From Phocaeicola salanitronis DSM 18170 (GTDB lineage Bacteria > Bacteroidota > Bacteroidia > Bacteroidales > Bacteroidaceae), in contig NC_015164.1 in NCBI RefSeq assembly GCF_000190575.1, forward strand, positions 930,001 to 994,000: DNA of 64,000 nucleotides, given 5' to 3'. Numbering within the stretch: position 1 is the first letter of the stretch; each line of letters begins with the position of its first letter. The position numbers and the translations under genes are program-made. This document shows, one piece after another, positions 25,476-34,131 of the stretch. A model generated the notes under the pieces. That model made no database searches, was not told where the DNA came from, and worked only from the letters and a program-made list of their open reading frames with translations.

Positions 25476-26567
25476 ATGACAACTTTACAAAAACAACAAC
25501 TTTTCGAGCAGATAATCTATGCCACTATCGCATTGCTGATTTTCGCCACTCCCTTCATCAATGCCCTGCTAATGGCATACCAGACCGACGGCAACACCGA
25601 CATCCTCCACACCGCCCTTGACATGTGGGTCATTACCAGCCCGTTCTTTTTCCTCTTTTTGATAAACAACTATATACTGATTCCCCAACTGCTGTTGAAA
25701 AGACAATATGCCGGATACATGGCAGCCCTCGTCTTTATCATTCCCTTATTATTCATTATTGTCCCCGAACTCATCGGACTGTTCCATTTAGACGACATCA
25801 CCCGCCAGCCTTCCCGCATGATGCCTCCGCCTCCCCCTCCTGCCGCACACAACGAAGGCATGCACAATTCTCCGTTTCCTCCGTTTGTCACATTCACCCA
25901 TATCCTCATAGCCGTACTGCTGGCTGGCTTCAACATCGCCATACGGCTCTTCCTGAAATCGCTCCGCGACGATGAAATGCTGAAAGAGCTGGAACGCGAA
26001 CGCCTGAAAGCCGAACTGAAATACCAGCTGAACCCGCATTTCTTCATGAACACGCTGAACAATATCCATACCCTGATAGGCATTGACAAAGAGAAAGCGC
26101 AAAAAAGCATCATCGAACTCTCCAAACTCATGCAATACATGCTTTACGAAGCCGATAAAGTACTGGTCCCCTTAACAAGGGAAGTACAATTCCTGGAACA
26201 CTATTTAAAGTTAATGGAGCTGCGCTACACCGACAAACTGCACATCGCATTCCATACTCCGTTCATCATTCCCGATGTGCAGGTGCCGCCCTTGCTTTTC
26301 ATTTCATTATTGGAAAACGCTTTCACGCATGGCATCAGCCACCGGAATGAATCGTTCATCGAAGCGGCTATCAGCATTGAAGGGAACAACGTCTATTCCA
26401 CATGCAAAAACAGCCTGACGCCCAAGACACCCGGAACCCGGCATCAAGGCATCGGACTGCCCAACATACAAAAAAGACTCAACCTGCTCTTCGACAATGA
26501 CTATACGCTAAACGCCGAAGAAAAAGACAATCAATACCACGTACTTTTAATTATCCCTGCACAATGA
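25476..26567 (+). CDS. LytS-type sensor histidine kinase
   Basis: 363 residues. Four predicted membrane helices (about 12-38, 52-72, 80-100, 143-165), with a Pro-rich loop (MMPPPPPPAA) between the third and fourth. They are followed by the LytS His-kinase phosphoacceptor region LNPHFFMNTLNNIH and a HATPase domain (PPLLFISLLENAFTHGI; GIGLPNIQKRL). The small extracytoplasmic portion suggests sensing at or in the membrane. The stop overlaps the regulator's start. Confidence 0.9.
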   Translation: MTTLQKQQLFEQIIYATIALLIFATPFINALLMAYQTDGNTDILHTALDMWVITSPFFFLFLINNYILIPQLLLKRQYAGYMAALVFIIPLLFIIVPELIGLFHLDDITRQPSRMMPPPPPPAAHNEGMHNSPFPPFVTFTHILIAVLLAGFNIAIRLFLKSLRDDEMLKELERERLKAELKYQLNPHFFMNTLNNIHTLIGIDKEKAQKSIIELSKLMQYMLYEADKVLVPLTREVQFLEHYLKLMELRYTDKLHIAFHTPFIIPDVQVPPLLFISLLENAFTHGISHRNESFIEAAISIEGNNVYSTCKNSLTPKTPGTRHQGIGLPNIQKRLNLLFDNDYTLNAEEKDNQYHVLLIIPAQ

Positions 26568-27283
26568 TGAACTGTATCATACTTGACGATGAACCGCTTG
26601 CCCTGCTTAAACTGGCGGAATACATCAAACAAATCCCGTTTCTGACATTGGAAAAAGCCTGCATGGAAACCGGCGAAGCCCACACGCTTTTGGAAAAGAA
26701 ACACATCGACCTGTTATTTACCGATATCGACATGCCGGACATGAACGGCATTGAATTTATCCGTTCGCTGACACATCCGCCCATGGTTATCATTACGACA
26801 GTCTATCCCTCGTTTGCCATAGACGGGTTCAAGCTGAATGCCATAGACTATCTGCTAAAGCCATTCGAACTTGAAGACTGCCTGCGTGCCGCCGAAAAAG
26901 CGCAAAAGATGAAAAGCCTCAACAAGCAGGCGCCGGTTCCTGCCTCATCGGATGACACGCACACGCTTTTCGTAAAAAGCGACTACAAGGTGGTGCGCAT
27001 CGATGTCGATAGCATCAAATACATCGAAAGCATGAGCGAATATGTACGCATCTATATCGAAGGGAAAGAAAAACCCGTCATCACCCTCAATAGCCTGCAA
27101 AAACTGGAGGCACGCCTGCCTTCACATTTCATACGCGTACACCGGTCGTATATTGTCAATCTGCAAAAAATAACGGAAATATCCCGCCTCCGCATCCGTT
27201 TCGATGACAAAAAACTCATACCTATCGGAGAAAACTACAAAGAAAAAGTAATGAACTACATTACCCGCTATGGAATGCTTTGA
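26564..27283 (+). CDS. LytTR-family response regulator
   Basis: 239 residues. Receiver domain with acidic pocket DDE (residues 8-10), phosphoacceptor Asp54 (LLFTDIDMPDMNG) and Lys in LLKPFE. It is followed by a LytTR DNA-binding domain (LFVKSDYKVVRIDVDSIKYIES; FIRVHRSYIVNLQKI). The ATG overlaps the kinase stop (ATGATGA), so the two are translationally coupled. Targets might include the divergent DUF4890/lipoprotein pair, by position only. Confidence 0.92.
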   Translation: MMNCIILDDEPLALLKLAEYIKQIPFLTLEKACMETGEAHTLLEKKHIDLLFTDIDMPDMNGIEFIRSLTHPPMVIITTVYPSFAIDGFKLNAIDYLLKPFELEDCLRAAEKAQKMKSLNKQAPVPASSDDTHTLFVKSDYKVVRIDVDSIKYIESMSEYVRIYIEGKEKPVITLNSLQKLEARLPSHFIRVHRSYIVNLQKITEISRLRIRFDDKKLIPIGENYKEKVMNYITRYGML

Positions 27284-27462
27284 AAATTAAGAATGAAGAA
27301 TGAGGAATGAAGAATCGCCTTCGGCGGTATTGACGTAGGAAGCTATTCCCAGAGATACGGATTGCAAATCCGCAACTCGATTACGCCGGATTACAAATCC
27401 GGCATGACAAAGTCAACACACGCTGAAGGCGATTCTTCATTCTTAATTCTTCATTTAATTAG
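27283..27462. repeat. Large inverted repeat between lytTR and phosphohexomutase genes
   Basis: AATTAAGAATGAAGAATGAGG plus GAAGAATCGCCTTC at the left face GAAGGCGATTCTTCATTC plus TTAATTCTTCATTTAATT at the right. The loop contains two small palindromes, GGATTGCAAATCC and CCGGATTACAAATCCGG. It separates convergent genes and probably works as a bidirectional terminator. Confidence 0.6.
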
Positions 27463-29201
27463 ATTCCCAAAGACTTCTTCACGGCCTCTACCTTTTCAAG
27501 AGCCGCATTGGTCTCACGCGCATAGCACTTCGGGCAACCCATTTCGCCCTTTACTTCCACGTAGAACTTAATCTTCGGTTCTGTTCCCGACGGACGTACA
27601 GACACCTTCGTGCCGTCTGCGGTAAAGTATTGAAGCACATTCGAAGTTTCCGGCATGTCCAAATCCGTTACATTTCCCTGATTGTCCGTAGCCTTCAGCG
27701 TCTTGTAATCCTTAATCAATACGATTTCAGAACCGCCCAATTCCTTCGGCGGGCATGCACGGAAGTTATCCATCATCGCCTTGATTTCGTCAGCACCGCT
27801 CTTGCCCGGCTTCACCACGTTTACGGTCACTTCTTTCGAGAATCCGTATTCCAAGTAAACTTCCATCAGGATGTCATACAAAGTCTTGCCCTGGTCTTTC
27901 GCCCATGCACAGATTTCAGCCAGCAGCGAGCAAGCCGATACGGCATCCTTATCGCGCACAAAGTCTTCAGCCAGGAATCCGTAGCTTTCCTCGCCTCCGC
28001 CGATGTATTGCTCCTTGCCTTCGCGCAGACGGATTTCGCGGGCAATCCACTTGAATCCGGTGTAGCAGTCCATCATCTTGATGTTGTTCTTTTCAGCCAC
28101 CTTACGGATGACTTCTGTGGTCACGATGGTCTTCACGATAAACTCGTTGCCCTTCATCTTGCCCATCGCGATGCGGTTCTTGATGATGTAATACAAGAAA
28201 ATCAAGCAAGTCTGGTTACCGTTAATCAATACCCACTCGCCCTTGTCGTCCTTGCAAGCCATGCCTACACGGTCCGCATCCGGGTCGGAAGCCATCACAA
28301 TGTCGGCATCTATACTCTTGGCAAGGTTGATAGCCATCGTCAAAGCCTCAGCGTTTTCAGGGTTCGGAGATACGACCGTAGGGAAATCGCCGCTCTTCAC
28401 CATTTGTTCGGGAACGCAATGCACGTTCTCGAATCCCCACAACTTCAACGATTGCGGAATCAGCATCATGCCTGTGCCGTGCAGCGGCGTGTAAACAATC
28501 TTCAAGTCTTTCTGACGCTTGATGACTTCGGGATCAATCGAGATGCCATGAACCTTCTCCAGGTACACATCGTCTATGTCCTTACCGATAATCTGAATCA
28601 AGTCTTTGTTTCCCTGGAACTTGATATCGCCTACCTTCACCTTGTTCACCTCGTCAATGATGCCCTTATCATGCGGAGCAAGCACCTGAGCGCCATCGTC
28701 CCAATAAGCCTTGTAGCCATTATATTCACGCGGATTGTGTGAAGCCGTGATGTTAATGCCGCTCTGGCATCCCAAATGACGGATAGCGAACGACACTTCG
28801 GGAGTCGGACGCATATCATCGAAGAGATAAACCTTAATGCCGTTAGCCGAGAAGATATCAGCCGAAATTTCAGCGAACTTACGGCTGTTGTTACGGCAAT
28901 CATGACCGACTACCACCGAAATCGAATCTCTTCCGGCAAAGTTCTTGTTCAAGTAATTCGCCAAGCCTTGTGTAGCGGCTCCTACAGTATAGATGTTCAT
29001 ACGGTTAGAACCTGCGCCCATGATGCCGCGCAAACCGCCTGTCCCGAATTCCAAGTCCTTATAGAACGCGTCAATAAGCGCAGTCTTGTCGGGGTTTTCC
29101 AAAATCTGTTTCACCTCGGCTTGCGTCTCAGCATCGTATGCAGGGGTCAGCCAGCTCTGAGCCTTTTCAGTACAAAGTTTGATCAATTCTTCGTTTTCCA
29201 T
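27459..29201 (-). CDS. Phosphoglucomutase/phosphomannomutase
   Basis: 580 residues. Alpha-D-phosphohexomutase with all four loops: active-site phosphoserine in TASHNPREYNG, metal loop DPDADRVG, sugar-binding loop GGGEESYG, and phosphate-binding SGTEPKIKFY near the C-terminus. Length and GFKWI sequence match the PgcA-like long form. Interconverts hexose 1- and 6-phosphates for sugar catabolism and polysaccharide synthesis. Monocistronic between two inverted repeats. Confidence 0.93.
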   Translation of the reverse strand: MENEELIKLCTEKAQSWLTPAYDAETQAEVKQILENPDKTALIDAFYKDLEFGTGGLRGIMGAGSNRMNIYTVGAATQGLANYLNKNFAGRDSISVVVGHDCRNNSRKFAEISADIFSANGIKVYLFDDMRPTPEVSFAIRHLGCQSGINITASHNPREYNGYKAYWDDGAQVLAPHDKGIIDEVNKVKVGDIKFQGNKDLIQIIGKDIDDVYLEKVHGISIDPEVIKRQKDLKIVYTPLHGTGMMLIPQSLKLWGFENVHCVPEQMVKSGDFPTVVSPNPENAEALTMAINLAKSIDADIVMASDPDADRVGMACKDDKGEWVLINGNQTCLIFLYYIIKNRIAMGKMKGNEFIVKTIVTTEVIRKVAEKNNIKMMDCYTGFKWIAREIRLREGKEQYIGGGEESYGFLAEDFVRDKDAVSACSLLAEICAWAKDQGKTLYDILMEVYLEYGFSKEVTVNVVKPGKSGADEIKAMMDNFRACPPKELGGSEIVLIKDYKTLKATDNQGNVTDLDMPETSNVLQYFTADGTKVSVRPSGTEPKIKFYVEVKGEMGCPKCYARETNAALEKVEAVKKSLGI

Positions 29202-29342
29202 GATGTTATGAATTATTATTTAAGTTAGTAATATGCATCATCCATTTTATTCCCCAAAAATAAAAGATTCATTCTAAATATCCTAATTTTAAGACATTTT
29301 TTTATTCAGACACATCAAACAAAGACAATCAAGATTCTTTCT

Positions 29343-29623
29343 ATCGCACACAGAGGCGCTGAGGCACGGAGGAATTGACAATTAGAAGCTGTTTTGAATT
29401 TATCGTGCGATGATTTGGGATGAGTTTTTGAGGCATTTTCGCTTCTGTGATGAGGAAGATAGCGGGCTATCTGACGAAGAACAGGAGCGGAAAGGACCAA
29501 AAAATCGCCCAAAGCACACACGAAAACGGATACATCAAGCCAAGAAAAACTTTTTGGAGAAATTCAAAACAGCTTCTTAAAAAAACTCCGTGCCTCCGTG
29601 TCTCTGTGTTCCATTTGAATGCA
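29343..29623. repeat. CACAGAGG-type hairpin interrupted by a MITE
   Basis: The arms CACACAGAGGCGCTGAGGCACGGAG (about 29347-29371) and CTCCGTGCCTCCGTGTCTCTGTG (about 29585-29608) are inverted repeats of the family found at 61572-61639. The 194-bp MITE has inserted in the loop between them. The whole gap 29202-29623 holds no gene. Confidence 0.6.
29384..29577. mobile_element. MITE-like element, copy 2 (194 bp)
   Basis: Same 18-bp terminal inverted repeats and same length as 22973-23166, with about two substitutions, in the same orientation. The near-identity of copies 6.4 kb apart suggests recent movement. Confidence 0.8.
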
Positions 29624-30235
29624 CTAATCCTTACGCTTCACATACACCCGGTGGGGAGCACGCCCCTTGATGTCGATTAGGTGCGCTTTCACCCATTTGT
29701 CCAGGTCCTGCCACGCTTTGTATTTCAGCAGTCCCGTCAAAGCGCCATATTCCGCACGGGTGATATAGTCGTGGCTCTCCAGATACGATTGAAGCAAGGC
29801 GAGCCGCTCTTCCTCCGTATACGTGCACGAACTTTGCCGGAATTTCTTCCCCGAAGGGGCGCGCAGCACCTTTCCGCTGCATTGCTTCGAGAATTGTTTG
29901 GACACGGTCATCTTCACCTTATCAAAACGGATAGACTGGGCGTGTATATCCTCTTTATCGTACACCTCCGCATCTGCCTTGAGCGAGGCAGAAACCGTGC
30001 CGATGTTCCCTATCTGCACGCGGTACCCGTCTGAAAGGAGCTGCTTGGTCCAGTATTCTATCTCTTCCATCACGGCAAGGATATTCCCTTTGGTCAATCC
30101 GGAATGGGAGGCGATTTTTTCAGTAAGTTCATCGAAAGAAACAGTCTTGTAAGGACGCAGCTTAGGATAAAGGTGCGATCCGCTTTCATCGTTTCCTTTT
30201 GGCGGCACAGGCAAGAAATCATAAAGGGCACTCAT
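29624..30235 (-). CDS. HU-like DNA-binding protein (HU-HIG type)
   Basis: 203 residues. The first about 125 residues match the Bacteroidetes HU-related domain, a variant of the bacterial histone-like fold (PKLRPYKTVSFDELTEKIA, GLTKGNILAVMEEIEYW, VQIGNIGTVSASLKADAE). The C-terminus (residues about 140-200) adds a winged-helix-like region (TEEERLALLQSYLESHDYIT). Probably binds DNA; role unknown. The 5' untranslated region contains direct repeats and a good promoter lies beyond them. Confidence 0.82.
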   Translation of the reverse strand: MSALYDFLPVPPKGNDESGSHLYPKLRPYKTVSFDELTEKIASHSGLTKGNILAVMEEIEYWTKQLLSDGYRVQIGNIGTVSASLKADAEVYDKEDIHAQSIRFDKVKMTVSKQFSKQCSGKVLRAPSGKKFRQSSCTYTEEERLALLQSYLESHDYITRAEYGALTGLLKYKAWQDLDKWVKAHLIDIKGRAPHRVYVKRKD

Positions 30236-30281
30236 GACAATGTGTTTTTAAAAGGTTAATAATCGGTTTTCAGCTGTCTCC

Positions 30282-30380
30282 TTTTTACGGTTTCCATATC
30301 GAAACCGTACGTTCTTGATATGGAAACCATACGTTCTCCAATTGGAAACCGTACGTTCTTGATATCAAAACCGTAAAAAG
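30282..30380 (-). repeat. 22-bp direct repeats in leader of HU-like gene
   Basis: Three and a half units of about 22 bp reading ATATSGAAACCGTACGTTCTTG (third unit AATTG...) lie between the promoter and the start codon. The outer edges TTTTTACGGTTT and AAACCGTAAAAAG are inverted, so the block could also fold back on itself. They could be operator sites for autoregulation by the HU-like protein, or an RNA element. Confidence 0.65.
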
Positions 30381-30390
30381 AAGCTATATG

Positions 30391-30421
30391 CAAAGATAAT
30401 ATAACCCAGCAGCAAAGTCAA
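30391..30421 (-). promoter_or_regulatory. Promoter of HU-like gene
   Basis: Minus-strand TTG at 30419-30421, 20-bp spacer, TATCTTTG at 30391-30398. The resulting transcript has a leader of about 150 nt that carries the 22-bp repeats. Confidence 0.65.
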
Positions 30422-30524
30422 GTGTTTGAGGGTTTATTTGAAAAAATACAGCGCATTTATATCACGCATGACATAAATACGCTGCACTTCCGTATCCGCA
30501 CATTATTGCGCTACAGCCGGAGCG

Positions 30525-33500
30525 TTATTCCCGCCGGATAATCCTGCGGAAATCACTCACTATCTCCCGTCCCAGGTTGATGCGCGTGCTGTCCACCTTA
30601 CGGATTGCCACCGGTGTCACGTCATCCTTATACTTTGCCTTGCCCAGCCTGATTTTCATTTTGTCCAGATTGCCGGTTATGTTGACTCCCAGCTTAATCG
30701 GAATCGGCGACTTCAACACCGAGATGTGGTAGTCAAAATTCATGTCAAGCCCCTGCGTGCCGCCTACCGCCGCCTTATAACGGTCAATCTGGACAAGGAA
30801 AGGATAAACCGTCACGTTCCCGTCCTGTACGGTCATATTGACGGTAATGTTATCGAATACGTTCCGCTTCTTGTTTTTGAACATCAGCATCTTCGAAATC
30901 TCGGCAAAGGTTTCTCCGTCCATCAGCACCAGACTGTCCCCGTCGATGTGTACTGCCGCACGCAAGCTGGGTATCTTGATGTTCAGGTTGGAATCGATGC
31001 GTGACTCTGCTGCCGCCTCAAAATTGACCAGCCCCTTGAACGAGCGCAACATGGGTACGACGCTGTCCAACGACGGAATAAAGTCGACCAGCTTGCCGAT
31101 GTTGATTTTCCGCAGACGGAAGTCAAAGCCGGCATATCCCATTTTCCTTTCCGTTGCCCGATACACAACCGTAGCCGCCATGTCGGCATCCATTCCCCTC
31201 ATGTTCAACCCGTTGAGATGTACCGCCTGATTGCGTATTTCTACTCCTCCGCGCACGTTTTCGAACACGAGGTTGTCATACTTCACCCGCTTCAGGTCCG
31301 TCTGGAGTTCAAACTCGATGCCCTTGGGAATAATAAACAGTTTCAGATCCGAAGCCGTGGTGTCCACTTCCGCTTCCGGCGTTTCTTCGAACGTATCGGT
31401 CACCTGTGTGGTATCGTTAGGGACATTCAAGGCATTTATCAACTGGTTGCAGTCCAGATTGCGCGAAGAGATGTCAAGCTTTGCCCGCAACGGACGGTGA
31501 TGCTTCAGCACGCCATACAAATCGTAGACCGCTCCGCTTGCCGTGAGGTCGGAACGCCCGATACGGAAACTGGCATTGCGCAAGGTTATAACCCGGTTTC
31601 CTACAGTGAGCGAAGTCTTGCGCATGTGGACGGGCATAGCCAGTTGGGGAGCCGAAACCTTCAGACGGTTGAAGCCGATAATGCCTTTGGGCATCCACAA
31701 CGAGTCGCGCAACTTTTCGGCAGAGACTCCGAATCCTGCCTTATCCATACCCAACTTAATTCCGCCTGCACGGGCAAAAAGCGTATCCGCCTCCAGCGAC
31801 AGACCGATTTTGGGCTTTGCAGGGTCCTTGTCGCCCGGCTGCAAATGTACGGTAGCCTTTGTCTGCTTGCAGAATACCGCCAGCGAATCGCCCATGCGTC
31901 CTTTCAACTGATTTAGTTCCACCTTGCACTCTACATCGACAATGCGGGTCGTGTCCTGCGGATTGGTCGACTTCACCGTAGCCGCCAGCCGTTGCAAGTT
32001 GGCATTAATCCGCTTCGACTGCAATGCCAGCTTGGTGATTTCGGCATGTGCCCCCAGGAAATCATTGCCCACGAAAGCAAGCGAGGCATCGCTGCTGAAC
32101 TCAAAGCCCTTGTTCACGTCCCGCAACAGCATACCGCTCATGACAATCTTTCCTCCTGCCCGGATGCGCCCCAAATCTTGTTTCTTGATAGAAGAAAGAC
32201 GGGCCCTCAGCTTCAGGTCGGCATCTACCGAACCTTGAATCGTGACCCCTTCCTGCAAAGGGAAAGTCTGTGCCAACGAAGTCAGGTCTATCTTCGACTT
32301 GGTATTGAAGGTAATGTCAGGGTCTCCCAACAGGTCGTTTATCTTTGCATCGGCAAGGATATCGGTATGCGCACCCTGAAAGCGGAAAATCTTCAGGTCG
32401 GCATACGAAACCTTATTCCGCATCAGGTCGACAAACCCTTGAAAATCGGCGGACAGACGGTCGATGCCGTATGGCAGCTTGTCGTACTTGGCTGAAGCAT
32501 CCTTGATACGCACGTTGAGAGTCACTTCGGGCATCTGCCGCTTGCCGTACCAGCCTTCTATCTTGCCATGCATACCGACTTCGCCCTGCGCCGTCAGCTC
32601 TTCACGCTTCAGGATGCTTTCCGGAATCATGTTCAGCACGGTTTCCAGCGTAGGCGCATGCAGCCCGTACTCCAGATTGACCGCCAAGGCATGCCGGGCA
32701 CTGTCTCCCCTCAACGTACCCTTTACATCAAAGCGGACGCCATTCACCGAGATGCCTGCATCGTTCAAGGTCAGCAGGCGTGTCGCACGCTCCAGCTCCA
32801 CATCGGCATTCAGTTCCGTAGCGATACGGTTTACCAGCAACTGCCCGTCTTGCCAGAAAATGATGTTGTCGTTCTTGAATCCTACCGACAGGCGCGACCG
32901 CTCCTTGTACAGCGAAGCACGCAATGCAAGCGAAGCATTCCGCAGACTGGCATACACCCGCGTGTCACGGTCATCGAAAGTGACATTGGCACGTTTCAGC
33001 GACACTTTCCTTATATCGATGCCTCCCGTCAAGGGGCGCACCGTATCCGAAACCACCGTATCGGCAGGCGCCTGCACCGATGCCGTATCCGTCTTCAGGA
33101 TGTCCCAGTTCGCCACACCCTCCTTATTCTTATAGGCATAAATGGAGGCATCTTCCACACCCAAGTAATTCACCGTAATCTTACTCTTATAGAAATAGTC
33201 CAACGGATTCACCACCACTACGCACTTTCCGAACGCAAGGAGCGAATCGGTCTTTTCCCATACAGAATCGGATACGGCTTTCGACACCAAGCTGCCTTCC
33301 GTCAGCTTCAGCCCAAAACGGGGGAACGTAGAGAAGAAAGTCAGCTCCACGCTCTTCATATCCAGCTTAGCATTCATGGTCTGGTTGGCAACCTTCAACA
33401 CGACCGGAGTCAGCTTCTCCGGCGTGAATATAAAATTAATGGCGAGAGCTATGACGCCCAACACCACCACGACAAGCGACACAAGCGAAAGGCTGGTCAC

Positions 33501-33530
33501 TTTGAGGATTTTCTTTGTACGCTTTTTCAT
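30525..33530 (-). CDS. AsmA-family protein
   Basis: 1001 residues. N-terminal membrane anchor (residues about 8-32) followed by a very long beta-rich periplasmic portion, with AsmA-type start (PEKLTPVVLKVANQTMNAKLDMKSVELTFFSTFPRFGLKL) and C-terminal AsmA_2-like region (LKGLVNFEAAAESRIDSNLNIKIPSL). AsmA-like proteins are bridge-like lipid-transport proteins affecting outer-membrane lipid homeostasis. Monocistronic, with a TATCTTTG element at 33561-33568 upstream. Confidence 0.87.
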   Translation of the reverse strand: MKKRTKKILKVTSLSLVSLVVVVLGVIALAINFIFTPEKLTPVVLKVANQTMNAKLDMKSVELTFFSTFPRFGLKLTEGSLVSKAVSDSVWEKTDSLLAFGKCVVVVNPLDYFYKSKITVNYLGVEDASIYAYKNKEGVANWDILKTDTASVQAPADTVVSDTVRPLTGGIDIRKVSLKRANVTFDDRDTRVYASLRNASLALRASLYKERSRLSVGFKNDNIIFWQDGQLLVNRIATELNADVELERATRLLTLNDAGISVNGVRFDVKGTLRGDSARHALAVNLEYGLHAPTLETVLNMIPESILKREELTAQGEVGMHGKIEGWYGKRQMPEVTLNVRIKDASAKYDKLPYGIDRLSADFQGFVDLMRNKVSYADLKIFRFQGAHTDILADAKINDLLGDPDITFNTKSKIDLTSLAQTFPLQEGVTIQGSVDADLKLRARLSSIKKQDLGRIRAGGKIVMSGMLLRDVNKGFEFSSDASLAFVGNDFLGAHAEITKLALQSKRINANLQRLAATVKSTNPQDTTRIVDVECKVELNQLKGRMGDSLAVFCKQTKATVHLQPGDKDPAKPKIGLSLEADTLFARAGGIKLGMDKAGFGVSAEKLRDSLWMPKGIIGFNRLKVSAPQLAMPVHMRKTSLTVGNRVITLRNASFRIGRSDLTASGAVYDLYGVLKHHRPLRAKLDISSRNLDCNQLINALNVPNDTTQVTDTFEETPEAEVDTTASDLKLFIIPKGIEFELQTDLKRVKYDNLVFENVRGGVEIRNQAVHLNGLNMRGMDADMAATVVYRATERKMGYAGFDFRLRKINIGKLVDFIPSLDSVVPMLRSFKGLVNFEAAAESRIDSNLNIKIPSLRAAVHIDGDSLVLMDGETFAEISKMLMFKNKKRNVFDNITVNMTVQDGNVTVYPFLVQIDRYKAAVGGTQGLDMNFDYHISVLKSPIPIKLGVNITGNLDKMKIRLGKAKYKDDVTPVAIRKVDSTRINLGREIVSDFRRIIRRE

Positions 33531-33560
33531 GATTGTCTATTCTCTCAACATAAACCGCCA

Positions 33561-33568
33561 CAAAGATA
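33561..33568 (-). promoter_or_regulatory. -7 element of AsmA gene
   Basis: Minus-strand TATCTTTG, a perfect TAnnTTTG match, 30 bp before the AsmA start. Confidence 0.5.
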
Positions 33569-33713
33569 AAAATAAAAGAAATACCGCTGTCCGATAAATG
33601 CAAATCAAGAGTTAAAAAGAAGTTATAAGGAATTATCGCCCACCTCCTTCAACCAGGCTACAATAAAAAACTAACATGGGAAATATTTTACCCCATAAAA
33701 TTCCCCCGATTCA

Positions 33714-33745
33714 TTTGATTAATTCGTAAGGATTGCTTACTTTTG
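33714..33745 (+). promoter_or_regulatory. Promoter of structured RNA
   Basis: TTTG at 33714-33717, exactly 20 bp, TACTTTTG at 33738-33745. A very good Bacteroidetes promoter with no coding sequence close behind it; transcription should begin near 33751. Confidence 0.75.
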
Positions 33746-33750
33746 TGGCA

Positions 33751-34060
33751 TCCCATGCCGATAATTCCTTCTGTGGAATGGTCGGGTGGGACACATATAC
33801 ATAAAAAGGCGTTACTGGACGCTTTGGTTTTGACGATGTAAGAACTTCGCAACTTCAAAACAGTTAGTCAAAAACAAAGCAACGGGAACGCCCCAAGGGT
33901 GTTTTATATGTATAGCCCGTAGTGTACCTTATTTAAAGGAAAGGGTGAACTATATACAGACATCGGCGTGGGGCTTTCAACGTTGCTCGTTTCGACTAAC
34001 TGGGCAATGCGAAGGCCTTTACATCGTGGAACGAGTGACAGGACTGGCTCCACGTTTTTT
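33751..34060 (+). ncRNA. Candidate structured non-coding RNA, unknown family
   Basis: About 310 nt between a consensus promoter and an intrinsic terminator. It folds on paper as: a 5' hairpin (33751-33755/33787-33791, 33758-33760/33783-33785, 33764-33768/33775-33779); a small hairpin GCGT/ACGC near 33809-33822; then a long rod made of successive perfect helices: 33834-33841 with 34019-34026 (8 bp), 33845-33851 with 34008-34014 (7 bp), 33861-33869 with 33994-34002 (9 bp), 33879-33884 with 33981-33986 (6 bp) and 33886-33894 with 33970-33978 (8 of 9). GC is near 45%, higher than the operon that follows. I find no hallmarks of tmRNA, RNase P, SRP or a retron. Confidence 0.6.
34025..34060 (+). terminator. 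Intrinsic terminator of structured RNA
   Basis: CGTGGA at 34025-34030 pairs with TCCACG at 34049-34054, followed by six T. It ends about 70 bp before the first operon gene. Read-through could supply the operon, for which I see no separate consensus promoter. Confidence 0.6.
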
Positions 34061-34131
34061 GTGTGCATGTGTGAACCTTTGTTTAGTAAATCTCTGTTGT
34101 GGTAGCCAAGCAGACAAGTGAAATAGCTTTT

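Noticed and set aside
29447..29680. 77-codon ORF inside MITE copy 2
   Set aside because: It runs out of the element into repeat sequence and copy 1 does not encode an equivalent complete protein.
33751..34060. tmRNA, RNase P RNA, SRP RNA or retron RNA
   Set aside because: No tag-peptide frame, T-arm or CCA-like end, no GAGGAAAGUCC core, no SRP tetraloop motif, and no reverse transcriptase gene nearby.
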